NCBI RefSeq assembly: GCF_002252585.1
Contig: NZ_NQLD01000012.1
Length of the DNA stretch: 64,000 nucleotides
Source of the DNA: Methanocatella intestini
Lineage (GTDB): Archaea; Methanobacteriota; Methanobacteria; Methanobacteriales; Methanobacteriaceae
Strand: one strand, 5' to 3'
Part shown: positions 52,437 to 61,019 of the stretch, one piece after another
Numbering within the stretch: the stretch's first letter is position 1
How the letters are laid out: every line of letters begins with the position of its first letter
The notes under the pieces: generated by a model
The model's database searches: none
Told to the model about the DNA's origin: nothing
The model's input: the letters and a program-made list of their open reading frames with translations, nothing else
Program-made: the position numbers and the translations under genes

Positions 52437-52747
52437 ACTTATATTCCTCCAAAATAAGCCAAAAACATACTCATACTCTCTATCCAATTCAATAAAAAAT
52501 CAAATTGGTATTACTCTATTTTAATATTATAATATATAAACTTTGCCTGAATAGATGAACTAAATATAAAAATTTAATAAAAAAAATAAAAAAAATATAA
52601 TAAACTTAAAAATAAAATTTAAACTACACAAAAATTGTATAAAAAGTATTAATAAAGTTATGTACTGCAAAAAACAATTCCTAATTTATATAACCATTAA
52701 AAGACAATAAATATAAAGTAACTATAAATCAATAAAGGCGATTCCAA
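52437..52747. promoter_or_regulatory. Divergent intergenic region cbiM / pyrF
   Basis: A 311-bp gene-free interval. On the cbiM side (minus) there is a TATA-like TTTATATATTATAA near 52526-52540, with AGTAATACC (52507-52515) downstream of it. That element matches eight of nine bases of the boxes in front of the P-type ATPase. A GTATGAGTATG motif lies just upstream of the cbiM leader. On the pyrF side an AT-rich promoter is expected; nothing else is seen. Confidence 0.4.
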
Positions 52748-53389
52748 ATGAATATTAAAAATAACTTAATATTAGCACTTGATGTAACCAATAAAGACAA
52801 AGCACTTGAAATATGTAAACAGGTAAAACCTTATATCAACACAATAAAAATAGGATATCCGTTAACATTAGCTGAAGGATTAAAAATCATTAAAATTATA
52901 AAAGATGAATTTAATGCAAATATTATCTGCGATTATAAAGTTGCTGATATTGATGCTACCAATTCCAAAATCTGCGATTTAACATTTGATGCTGGAGCAG
53001 ATGCAATAATCTGCCATGGTTTTGTAGGATCCGACAGTGTTCGGGCCTGTCTGGACAGTGCAAATGACCATGGAAAAGAAATATTTTTACTTACTGAAAT
53101 GTCACATCCCGGAGCTAAAATGTTTTTACAAAAAGATGCTGAAGCCATAGCTAAAATGGGAGTCGACATGGGAATTACCAATTATGTTGCACCGGCTACC
53201 CGATTAGACAGATTAAGTAAAATAAGAGACATTGCAGGTGATGATGCCTGTATTATTTCTCCAGGTGTTGAAAAACAGGGAGGAGATGCTAAAAAAACTC
53301 TTGAATTTGCAAGTGCAATTATCGTTGGAAGAAGCATTTATGAATCTGATAATCCTGCACTAGCTTGTGAAAAAATAATAAAGGATTAA
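52748..53389 (+). CDS. pyrF: Orotidine 5'-phosphate decarboxylase
   Basis: A 213-residue enzyme making UMP, the last step of de novo pyrimidine synthesis. The catalytic Lys-Asp array is intact in CDYKVADIDATN near residue 60-71, with LALDVTNKDKAL at the N-terminus and the phosphate-binding IISPGVEKQGGDAKK and AIIVGRSIY near the end. Its size fits the archaeal form. It is single on the plus strand, with a hairpin terminator at its end. Confidence 0.95.
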   Translation: MNIKNNLILALDVTNKDKALEICKQVKPYINTIKIGYPLTLAEGLKIIKIIKDEFNANIICDYKVADIDATNSKICDLTFDAGADAIICHGFVGSDSVRACLDSANDHGKEIFLLTEMSHPGAKMFLQKDAEAIAKMGVDMGITNYVAPATRLDRLSKIRDIAGDDACIISPGVEKQGGDAKKTLEFASAIIVGRSIYESDNPALACEKIIKD

Positions 53390-53398
53390 AAATCCTTT
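53380..53398. terminator. Bidirectional terminator after pyrF
   Basis: AAAGGATT (53380-53387) and AATCCTTT (53391-53398) pair across the pyrF stop, followed by T on the plus strand and facing the end of the convergent membrane-protein gene. Confidence 0.55.
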
Positions 53399-53944
53399 TT
53401 AAATTCTACTTTTTTTAAATAAACCATTTTCAGATATTGAACCTGCAATCAAGTATGCAAACTCAAATAATATAAACAGTACAAAGAACCATATATTAAA
53501 TATGCCGCAAAGAGCCAGTAAAAATATTGCTACTTTCATTGCAAATCTATACTCAAAAAAACAATTTAAAAATTTATTTTCAGTTAATTTACTTATTAAT
53601 TCATGGCCTACTTCATCTAAAAGTGCTGAAAATATACATATCAATAAAATAACTAAATTTAGCTCAGGAATACCCATAATCAGTGAAATCAGCACAAAGA
53701 GTATTAAAGTTATAATATGATGAAACCCGTCTACTTTTAGGGCAAGGAGATTACCAATTAAAATTCCAATAAATATACATGCTGCAGATGCACTTGATAC
53801 TGTTGCAAATGCAGAAGTTATTGCACATAATATGCCCAGTGCAATAGCTAATGACTTATCATCACCTATATCACAGGCATCATCTGACAGTTTCATAAAA
53901 AATCCGCTTAAGAAAAATAAAACAGCTAAAATAACATAACTCAC
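53399..53944 (-). CDS. Hypothetical polytopic membrane protein
   Basis: A 181-residue protein with about five to six hydrophobic helices and few charges. Acidic residues stand out at SDDACDIGDDKS near residue 19-30, just after the first helix, and again in LDEVGHEL. These could bind a metal or prenyl diphosphate, but no family signature is complete. The start is GTG at 53944 with a GGTGATTTTAA leader. It follows the deoxyhypusine synthase gene by about 22 bases. I do not recognise it. Confidence 0.7.
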   Translation of the reverse strand: MSYVILAVLFFLSGFFMKLSDDACDIGDDKSLAIALGILCAITSAFATVSSASAACIFIGILIGNLLALKVDGFHHIITLILFVLISLIMGIPELNLVILLICIFSALLDEVGHELISKLTENKFLNCFFEYRFAMKVAIFLLALCGIFNIWFFVLFILFEFAYLIAGSISENGLFKKSRI

Positions 53945-53966
53945 TTAAAATCACCAAAAAAGAAAA

Positions 53967-54881
53967 TTAAATTTTATCTAATGCTGCTGCATAGATTAAT
54001 GGAAATATAATTGTAACATCTCCAACAACAGTAGCTAAATTAGATCCGCATTTTGCTTTTGACCAGGATTTAGCTTCTTCTAGTGGAGCTCCACCTAAAC
54101 TACCTGCTTCCGGTCTATCCATTGTTATTTGAATTGCACAATCAAGACCACCATTTAAAATGTTTGAAGCTAAAGTATAGTGTTTTGTAAGGCCCCCTCC
54201 AAGTAAGATTCCACCTACTTTTTTGCTGCCAAATACAATATCTGATAAATAAGGCATGTCTCCTGCAGCACTTATTGTAAAATCATGGTCCTGTGAAAAA
54301 ATCCATAGCTGCAGACCAATCATACAATCAATAATACCTGGAGCAAAAATCGGAACATTGTTTCTAGCTGCAGTAGCTATAAAAGAATTTTCATCATCAA
54401 TTAACATTCCAATTTCATAAATCAATTCCTGAATAGATATTACCGGTTTTTTAGCAGATATTATTTCAAATAATTTAATTATTTCTTTTTCAAAGACTTC
54501 AAAATCATTAGATCCTACATTAATATCAGCTATCCTACCAATTCCTTCAGCATTAAGTTCCTCATCATCTTTTCCTTCATCTCTGTAATGAGCACCACCA
54601 AATGCTTCAAGTAAATCATGAGTAAGATTAGCTCCACTTGATACAATCAAATCTACATGACCTTCCCTTATCATTTGAGAAACAATATTTCTCATTCCAC
54701 CTGGAATTAATGGACCTCCAAGGCTCATAAACACATTTGTATCTTCATCTTTAATCATATTAGCTAGAATATCAGTAGCTCTTGCAACTCTGCCAGCACC
54801 TAAAACATCAGATGCTTCAAATTGAGCTATTAAATCACTTACTTTCATATCTTTGGAAATATCTATTTGATTTACTTTCAT
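53967..54881 (-). CDS. dys: Deoxyhypusine synthase
   Basis: A 304-residue NAD-dependent enzyme that transfers the butylamine of spermidine to a lysine of aIF5A, the start of hypusine formation. Typical segments are VFMSLGGPLIPGGMRNIVSQMI, SSGANLTHDLLEAFGG and GGGLTKHYTLASNI. The catalytic Lys appears as SWSKAKCGS near residue 280; the family usually has SWGK, so Gly to Ser is a small deviation next to it. Otherwise complete. Confidence 0.93.
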   Translation of the reverse strand: MKVNQIDISKDMKVSDLIAQFEASDVLGAGRVARATDILANMIKDEDTNVFMSLGGPLIPGGMRNIVSQMIREGHVDLIVSSGANLTHDLLEAFGGAHYRDEGKDDEELNAEGIGRIADINVGSNDFEVFEKEIIKLFEIISAKKPVISIQELIYEIGMLIDDENSFIATAARNNVPIFAPGIIDCMIGLQLWIFSQDHDFTISAAGDMPYLSDIVFGSKKVGGILLGGGLTKHYTLASNILNGGLDCAIQITMDRPEAGSLGGAPLEEAKSWSKAKCGSNLATVVGDVTIIFPLIYAAALDKI

Positions 54882-54903
54882 TAAATCACTTGTAAAAAAA
54901 TAA

Positions 54904-55806
54904 TTATTGGGTAATAATAGGAAATTGACTTAAATTAGTTATAGAATTAATTAAATCTGTTCTTGTAACAATTCCAAGTAAATTATTATCTTTATCAGCA
55001 ATAAGCACCCTACTAATTGCTTTTTTAAGCATTATTTCAATAGCATTAGCTATTCTCATGTCTTCATTAACAATTACAATATTTGTAGTCATCAAATCTC
55101 CAACAAGCAAATCCTCTTTATCATCAGCTATTGCTCGAACAAAGTCAGTTACAGTAAATACTCCTATTGCTTTACCATCTTTCATTACAGGAGCTCCTTT
55201 AATATCATTAAAAGCAAAAACTTTTGCAGCTTCTTTTAAAGTAGAATTGACTTTTAAAGATACAACATTGCGACTAGCTATATCACCTACAGTATTTTTA
55301 GGAATGCTTCTGATTGTAGTAGTATCTACAAGTAAAATATTGTCCATATCATCCCTGCCTACAATTTTGCCCATTACTCCTAAATTATTAACTGGTGTAG
55401 GACCTATTCTGATAGTATCTCCTAAATTTAAATCCTTAATGTTTCCTAAAACTTTAATAGCTGCCTCACATTCACCAGGCTGCGGAATACTGGTAAATTC
55501 AATTTTAGCAACTGAAATATCTTTTAATTTTTCCCCACCTTTATAAATAGGTACATTAAAATCCTTATCAGTAACTGAAATGTTTAAAGAATGATATGCT
55601 TCAACAGTAGGTTTATAACCACCACGAGGTCCCGGTACTCCTTTAACTAAACCTAAACTTCTAAGAGACTGCATCTGATTACGAATTGTTCCCGGATTTC
55701 TACTCATAATTTCAGCAATGTCTTCCCCCTTAATAGATTTACCATTAGCAGATTGGTACAAATTAATCAATGTTTGTAAAATTTCTTTTTGTACTGAGGT
55801 TAACAT
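54904..55806 (-). CDS. Winged-helix transcriptional regulator with C-terminal CBS domain pair
   Basis: A 300-residue protein. Residues 1-70 form a winged helix (LTSVQKEILQTLINLYQ, EIMSRNPGTIRNQMQSLRSLG) with PGPRGGYKPT as the wing. Residues 75-175 are a beta domain (IRIGPTPVNNLGVMGKIVG). Two CBS motifs occupy 180-300 (DIASRNVVSLKVNSTLKEAAK and DLMTTNIVIVNEDMRIANAI). CBS pairs bind adenosyl ligands, so it probably couples energy state to transcription. Such regulators (COG2524-like) are conserved in methanogens; its targets are unknown. Confidence 0.83.
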   Translation of the reverse strand: MLTSVQKEILQTLINLYQSANGKSIKGEDIAEIMSRNPGTIRNQMQSLRSLGLVKGVPGPRGGYKPTVEAYHSLNISVTDKDFNVPIYKGGEKLKDISVAKIEFTSIPQPGECEAAIKVLGNIKDLNLGDTIRIGPTPVNNLGVMGKIVGRDDMDNILLVDTTTIRSIPKNTVGDIASRNVVSLKVNSTLKEAAKVFAFNDIKGAPVMKDGKAIGVFTVTDFVRAIADDKEDLLVGDLMTTNIVIVNEDMRIANAIEIMLKKAISRVLIADKDNNLLGIVTRTDLINSITNLSQFPIITQ

Positions 55807-55990
55807 GAAAACACCTAAATATTATTATAAAAATTAATATTATATCTGTAAAATAATGTTTATAAATATAATGATTTATCATAACAAATCCAAAATTAAA
55901 AACCATTCAAAAAATATAATTTAAAAATGAAATAATTTTAAAATAACAGTTAAATAAAAAAATAAAAGGTGAAAAACAAAAATTAAAAAG

Positions 55991-58018
55991 TCATAATTTT
56001 GAACAATGAGATTTTAATTTTAAAGAATGTCTGTGAGAATGAATATGTTTAACACCTTCAGATGTATGAATTTCACCAAGTATTTCTACATTTTCATGAG
56101 AATGTGCATGTTTACCGTCATCATGATAATGGTAGTGACTATGAATCCTATTTTTATCAAAGTTTCTGTCATATAATAATGCTGCATTTAAAACAACTAA
56201 ACATGACCCTGCATTATGAACAATAGCTCCAGTTACTGGATTTAACAGTCCCAATACAGAACAGATAATAGCAATAGCATTAATCATCATTGATAAAACT
56301 ATATTAAACTTAATTGTAAATAATGTAGAATTAGATAACCTTTTAAGATAGGGTATTTTTTCTATATCATCACCTAAAAGTGCAATATCTGCTGCATCAA
56401 TAGCTATATCACTACCAATTGAACCCATAGCTACACTTACATTAGCTGTCTTAAGTGCAGGAGCATCATTAACACCATCACCAACCATACAAACTTTATT
56501 TCCTGATTTTTTAAATTTTTCAACCCACTGAAGCTTTTCATTAGGCAGTAAATTTCCATGAACTTCTGAAATTCCTACCTGTTTTGCAAAGTAATTAGCT
56601 GTTTTAACATTATCCCCAGTTAAAAGAACTGTTTTAACACCTAACTCATGTAAATTTTCAACCACAGACTGTGAGTCTTCACGAATACTATCTGATAATG
56701 CAATTATTCCAATAACCTGATTATTTAATCCTACAATGATAATTGCTTTACCTTCACTGTTTAAATTATCCAAATAGGTGTTAGTTTTATCTGAAATTTC
56801 AAAGTTTTCTTTAATGTAATTTAAATTACCTGCATAAATTTTTCCTTTTGAATTTATTCCAAAAACTCCTCTGCCTGGATACATTTTAAAATTACTTACT
56901 TTTTCAACTGCAATATGTTCATCATTGGCTTTATCTGCAATAGCTTTAGCTAATGGATGTTCACTTAAATTTTCCACAGCCGAAGCAATAGCTAAAACTT
57001 CATTTTCAGTAAAATCACCTGTTGGAATTATATCAGATACTTTTAAATCACCATAAGTTAATGTTCCTGTTTTGTCAAAAGTTATAGTACTTAATTCTCC
57101 TAAATTTTCCAGAGCTTCACCTGATTTAATCAGTATTCCATGTTTTGTAGCCTGGCCAATAGCTGCCATAACTGCAGTTGGTGTAGCTAATATTAAAGCA
57201 CATGGACAAAATACGACTAAAACTGTAACTCCTCTTTCAATATTTCCTGTAGCAACCCATGCTGCTGCGGCTATTATTAAAGCAACCGGAACCAGCCATG
57301 TTGCCCATTTATCAGCTATTCTTTGAGTTGGTGCCTGCTTTTCATCAGCCTGTTTTACTAAATCAATTAATTTTTGAAGTGATGAATTTTCACCTAAACT
57401 TGTTGTTTTAATATCAAGTACACCATACATATTTAAAGTACCGCAGAAAACTTCATCACCATCTGATTTATCAACAGGCAGAGATTCACCAGTTATTACA
57501 GATTGGTCAATAGAACTGTCTCCATCAATTACTACTCCATCAACCGGAATTTTTTCACCAGGAAGTACTCTTAAAACATCATCAATTTTAATTTCATCAA
57601 CTGAAATTATTTTTTCCTGTTTTTTTCCGTTTTTCTCATAAATTAATCTGCCTGTTTGAGGAGTAAGTTCTATTAAGTTTTTTAAACCTTTTTTAGCTCT
57701 CTCAACTGTCCAGTCTTCAAGAAGTGCTCCCAGTGCCATTATCCATGCTACTTCTGCAGCTGCAAATATTTCTCCAATAGCCAGTGAAGCTATCATAGCT
57801 ATTGTAATTAATAATGCTGATGAAACCCATTTTTCAAATATTAACCTATCTAAAGCCAGATAAAATAAAGGGATTCCGCTAATTATTACAGCTCCCCATG
57901 CCGGATCTATAGGACTTTCAATTCCAGATACCATACAAATAATAGCACATAAAAGAAAAACACCTGAAACTATTGTCATTTTAAGTCCTGCAAGGATATC
58001 CATTATTTTTATTAACAT
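55991..58018 (-). CDS. P1B-type heavy-metal-transporting ATPase with His-rich C-terminus
   Basis: A 675-residue P-type ATPase. The metal-site motif CPCALI is near residue 273, the phosphorylated Asp in FDKTGTLTYG near 315, the TGES phosphatase loop near 178 and GDGVNDAPAL near 512. There is no N-terminal HMA domain. Instead the last 50 residues carry 13 His (HSHYHYHDDGKHAHSH and HIHSHRHS). The last helix motif HNAGSCLVVLNAALL does not clearly fix the metal; zinc, cobalt, nickel or copper efflux are options. Its promoter region holds repeated AGTAATACT boxes, so it is likely metal-induced. Confidence 0.9.
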   Translation of the reverse strand: MLIKIMDILAGLKMTIVSGVFLLCAIICMVSGIESPIDPAWGAVIISGIPLFYLALDRLIFEKWVSSALLITIAMIASLAIGEIFAAAEVAWIMALGALLEDWTVERAKKGLKNLIELTPQTGRLIYEKNGKKQEKIISVDEIKIDDVLRVLPGEKIPVDGVVIDGDSSIDQSVITGESLPVDKSDGDEVFCGTLNMYGVLDIKTTSLGENSSLQKLIDLVKQADEKQAPTQRIADKWATWLVPVALIIAAAAWVATGNIERGVTVLVVFCPCALILATPTAVMAAIGQATKHGILIKSGEALENLGELSTITFDKTGTLTYGDLKVSDIIPTGDFTENEVLAIASAVENLSEHPLAKAIADKANDEHIAVEKVSNFKMYPGRGVFGINSKGKIYAGNLNYIKENFEISDKTNTYLDNLNSEGKAIIIVGLNNQVIGIIALSDSIREDSQSVVENLHELGVKTVLLTGDNVKTANYFAKQVGISEVHGNLLPNEKLQWVEKFKKSGNKVCMVGDGVNDAPALKTANVSVAMGSIGSDIAIDAADIALLGDDIEKIPYLKRLSNSTLFTIKFNIVLSMMINAIAIICSVLGLLNPVTGAIVHNAGSCLVVLNAALLYDRNFDKNRIHSHYHYHDDGKHAHSHENVEILGEIHTSEGVKHIHSHRHSLKLKSHCSKL

Positions 58019-58032
58019 GTTTTCTCACCTGA

Positions 58033-58169
58033 AGTATTACTTTTTTTAGTTTTATTTATATATTGAGTATTACTAACCTTCAATGAAGAATTACTTTTCA
58101 TGAAAAAATAATTTAAAAAAATAGAAAAGTATTACTTTTTTGGATTTTATTTAAATACTCAGTATTACT
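58033..58169 (-). promoter_or_regulatory. Duplicated promoter with AGTAATACT operator boxes
   Basis: Four perfect AGTAATACT boxes (read on the minus strand) at 58161-58169, 58128-58136, 58066-58074 and 58033-58041, as two pairs each with exactly 33 bp between box starts. Each pair encloses an AT-rich TATA candidate (TATTTAAATA in the distal pair, ATATATAAAT in the proximal). A fifth, one-mismatch copy lies at 58087-58095. The proximal pair ends right before the AGGTGAG leader of the ATPase. Boxes on both sides of the TATA suggest repression by blocking TBP or polymerase. Confidence 0.7.
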
Positions 58170-58214
58170 TATTAGTTATGGACAACAATATTAATAAAAG
58201 TTTTCAAAATTGTT

Positions 58215-59519
58215 TCAGCAGCCGATCTGATATAACTCAAAACCAGCTTTTCTAATTTTAGGTGAATAAATATTCCGGCCGTCAAAAATAATCTTCTGAT
58301 TTAATCTTTTAGCTAATTCATCTAAATCAAGAGCTCTGAATTCTTTCCACTCAGTAATTAAAACAAGAGCATCAGCATCATTTAAAACATCATATTTGGA
58401 GTTTTCATAAACAATATTTTCAGAATCAAAGTTCTGTTGGAAATTATCAGTAGCTTTCGGATCATATGCCTGTATTTTTCCGCCTCTTTCAATAATTTCA
58501 GAAGCTATTACTAAAGAAGGTGCACACCTTACATCATCAGTTTGAGGTTTAAAGGAAAGCCCCCAAATAGCAAAAGTAAGACCGGATAAATCCTCTCCAA
58601 ACCTGTCAACAATCTTGTTTACTAAAACAAGCTTTTGATTTTCATTGACCTCATCAACATTAGCCAAAATCTTAGGTTCATAACCATTATCAGCAGCAGT
58701 GTTAATTAATCCTTTTACATCTTTAGGAAAACAGCTTCCCCCATAACCGCATCCTGCATAAATAAAGTCATAACCAATTCTTTTATCGCTGCCAATACCT
58801 AAACGAACATTCTTAACATTTGCACCAACTTTCTCGCAGATATTAGCTATTTCATTCATGAAAGATATTTTAGTGGCGAGAAGAGCATTAGCAACATATT
58901 TGCTCATTTCAGCACTTTTAACATCCATTAAAACAAATCTGTCACTATTAACAATAAATGATGAATATAACTCTTTTAAAGTATCAAAAACTTCATCATT
59001 TTGAGCTCCAATAATAACACGGTCAGGATGCATGCAATCATCAATAGCTACACCTTCCTTTAAAAATTCAGGATTGCTGGCTATGTCAATTTTAATGTCT
59101 TTATCCAAATTAGATTCAATTAACTCCTTAACCTTAAAAGCAGTACCTACAGGAACAGTGGATTTAATAACAATTAATGAATCATGACTAATAACTTCAG
59201 CTATTTCTAAAGCTACATTATAAACATAATCTAAGTTAACACTGCCGTCCTCTTTTTCAGGAGTTCCAACAGCTATAAAAATAACATTGGAACTGTCTAA
59301 AGCCTCTTTTAAATCACCAGTAAAAATCAAATCTCCTTTTTCCTGATTAGATTTAACTAATGATGCTAAATTAGGTTCATAAATCGGCAATATATTATTT
59401 TTTAAATTAGCTATTTTTTCCAGATTATTATCAACACAGTAAACATTATTTCCCATTTCTGCAAAACAGGTTCCGGTAACAAGACCTACATAGCCGGTTC
59501 CAATAATTGTCAGTTTCAT
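58215..59519 (-). CDS. UDP-glucose 6-dehydrogenase family protein
   Basis: About 434 residues from ATG 59519 (MKLTIIGTGYVGLVTGTCF); the frame opens six codons earlier at 59537 but that extension is outside the Rossmann fold. NAD motif GTGYVG at 7-12, catalytic Cys in GCGYGGSCFPKD near 257-268, and central and UDP-binding domains of normal length. It oxidises UDP-glucose to UDP-glucuronate (a UDP-ManNAc or GDP-Man dehydrogenase role cannot be excluded). With galU and galE in the window it serves surface glycan precursors. No SD is seen, so the mRNA may be leaderless. Divergent from the aldo/keto reductase. Confidence 0.87.
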   Translation of the reverse strand: MKLTIIGTGYVGLVTGTCFAEMGNNVYCVDNNLEKIANLKNNILPIYEPNLASLVKSNQEKGDLIFTGDLKEALDSSNVIFIAVGTPEKEDGSVNLDYVYNVALEIAEVISHDSLIVIKSTVPVGTAFKVKELIESNLDKDIKIDIASNPEFLKEGVAIDDCMHPDRVIIGAQNDEVFDTLKELYSSFIVNSDRFVLMDVKSAEMSKYVANALLATKISFMNEIANICEKVGANVKNVRLGIGSDKRIGYDFIYAGCGYGGSCFPKDVKGLINTAADNGYEPKILANVDEVNENQKLVLVNKIVDRFGEDLSGLTFAIWGLSFKPQTDDVRCAPSLVIASEIIERGGKIQAYDPKATDNFQQNFDSENIVYENSKYDVLNDADALVLITEWKEFRALDLDELAKRLNQKIIFDGRNIYSPKIRKAGFELYQIGC

Positions 59520-59569
59520 ACAATTTATATATATCATTTAAATAATTTAAAGTTTATTAATAATTAATT

Positions 59570-60784
59570 ATGGAAAAGAGGATTATCAAAAAAACCGGGG
59601 AAAAACTCTCACCAATAGGACTCGGAGCTATGAGATTACCTTCAAAAAACGGTAAAATCAACTATGCAGAATCTGAAAAGTTAATACACCATGCAATAGA
59701 CAATGGAATAAACATTATTGATACTGCAGCAATCTATAATAATGGAGAAAGTGAAAAAGTCCTTGGAAAAGCTCTAAAAGGAGAATACAGAAATAAAGTT
59801 AAAATTTCTACAAAATTACCTGCAATAAACATTAAAAAATACGAAGATATGGAAAAAATATTAAATGAACAGCTGGAAAGACTGCAAACTGATTGCATTG
59901 ACTATTACTTCCTCCACAATGTTGATTTAAAAGCTATGAACCGTTTACTTAAAAAAGATGTTTTAAAATTCCTGTCAAAAGCAAAGCAGGAGGGAAAAAT
60001 AAAATATGTCGGTTTTTCATATCACGGCACTACTGAAGAATTTCCATTATTGCTTGATGCATATGACTGGGATATGGTAATGATTCAGTACAACTACTTT
60101 GATAATAATGTACAGGCAGATATTGAAGGCATTCACCATGCAGCATCAAAAGGAATGGGAATTTTTGTAATGGAACCTTTAAAAGGTGGAATTTTAGCTG
60201 GAAAAATGCCTGCTGAAGTTGAAGACATATTCAAAAAAGCTAATCCTTCTAAAACAAATGCTGAGTGGAGCTTATCCTGGATTTTAAATCATCCTGAAAT
60301 AACCTGTGTATTTTCAGGAATGAATACATTATCTCAAATTGATGAAAATATAGCTGTCGGAAACCGTGCTGAACCTCATTCCATGACTCTGGAAGAATTG
60401 GAAACAATTGATTATGCAAAAAGAGCATTAAAGGAACTGCTTCAGATTAACTGTACAAGCTGCGGATATTGCCTGCCATGCCCCAAGGGAGTAAATATTC
60501 CTGAATGTATGAAAATATATAATGAAAAATATTTGTTTAATCAGAAAGGCCTTTTAAATCAAAGCTTAATCGACTATTATTTGACTGTAGGAGGGATTAT
60601 GATAAACAAATCAAATGCCGGTTTATGTAACGGATGCGGAAAATGTTTAAGAAAATGTCCCCAACACCTGGATATTCCAAAAGAACTTGACAAAGTTAAA
60701 AAAGAATTTGAAGGTCATTTCTTTGGATTTAAAGTGTTATTTGTAAAAACTATTGGTATGAAAATATATCAGAAATTTTTTTAA
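59570..60784 (+). CDS. Aldo/keto reductase with C-terminal ferredoxin domain
   Basis: A 404-residue fusion. Residues 1-290 are an AKR barrel: GLGAMRLPS at the start, Asp/Tyr of NIIDTAAIYNNGESEKVLG near 45-60, Lys in KISTKLPA near 83, and His in YYFLHNVD near 115. Residues 290-404 carry two [4Fe-4S] sites (CTSCGYCLPCPKGVNIPEC and CNGCGKCLRKCPQHLDIP). Such fusions are common in anaerobes and take electrons from reduced ferredoxin pools; substrate unknown. It lies 24 bases upstream of the Cys-pair peptide gene and may belong to that operon. Confidence 0.88.
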   Translation: MEKRIIKKTGEKLSPIGLGAMRLPSKNGKINYAESEKLIHHAIDNGINIIDTAAIYNNGESEKVLGKALKGEYRNKVKISTKLPAINIKKYEDMEKILNEQLERLQTDCIDYYFLHNVDLKAMNRLLKKDVLKFLSKAKQEGKIKYVGFSYHGTTEEFPLLLDAYDWDMVMIQYNYFDNNVQADIEGIHHAASKGMGIFVMEPLKGGILAGKMPAEVEDIFKKANPSKTNAEWSLSWILNHPEITCVFSGMNTLSQIDENIAVGNRAEPHSMTLEELETIDYAKRALKELLQINCTSCGYCLPCPKGVNIPECMKIYNEKYLFNQKGLLNQSLIDYYLTVGGIMINKSNAGLCNGCGKCLRKCPQHLDIPKELDKVKKEFEGHFFGFKVLFVKTIGMKIYQKFF

Positions 60785-60808
60785 ATAATAAAATAAAAAG
60801 TGATAAAT

Positions 60809-61018
60809 ATGAAACTCGAAGAAATATTGGCTCCATGCCCAAAATGCGGTTCAAAAGATAAACATATACATAGAAAAATGTTAGACAATCACAGAGCACA
60901 TGCAGAGTTAGACACTGTAAAATGTGAAGATTGCGGATATATTTTCTTTGTAAATGACAGTATGGATGAAGATGAGAAAAAAGAACTTTTAAAAGAATTA
61001 AATAAATACTACGGATAA
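60809..61018 (+). CDS. Small CxxC-pair protein, candidate peptide substrate (CbpA-like, TIGR04165)
   Basis: 69 residues from ATG 60809 (a GTG at 60800 lies in the GTGAT leader). The N-terminal leader-like MKLEEILAPCPKCGSKDKHI is followed by a His/Arg-rich middle (HRKMLDNHRAHAELD), a second pair CEDCGY, and an acidic helical tail (DSMDEDEKKELLKELNKYYG). The two CxxC pairs could simply bind zinc. However, a one-base gap to a radical SAM/SPASM gene matches the methanogen modified-Cys peptide system I recall as CbpA/CbpB. A modification substrate is therefore plausible; a plain zinc ribbon is the alternative. Confidence 0.72.
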   Translation: MKLEEILAPCPKCGSKDKHIHRKMLDNHRAHAELDTVKCEDCGYIFFVNDSMDEDEKKELLKELNKYYG

Positions 61019-61019
61019 A

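Noticed and set aside
55058..55546. 162-residue plus-strand frame opposite the CBS regulator
   Set aside because: It is antisense to a well-supported gene, with no leader and no family character.
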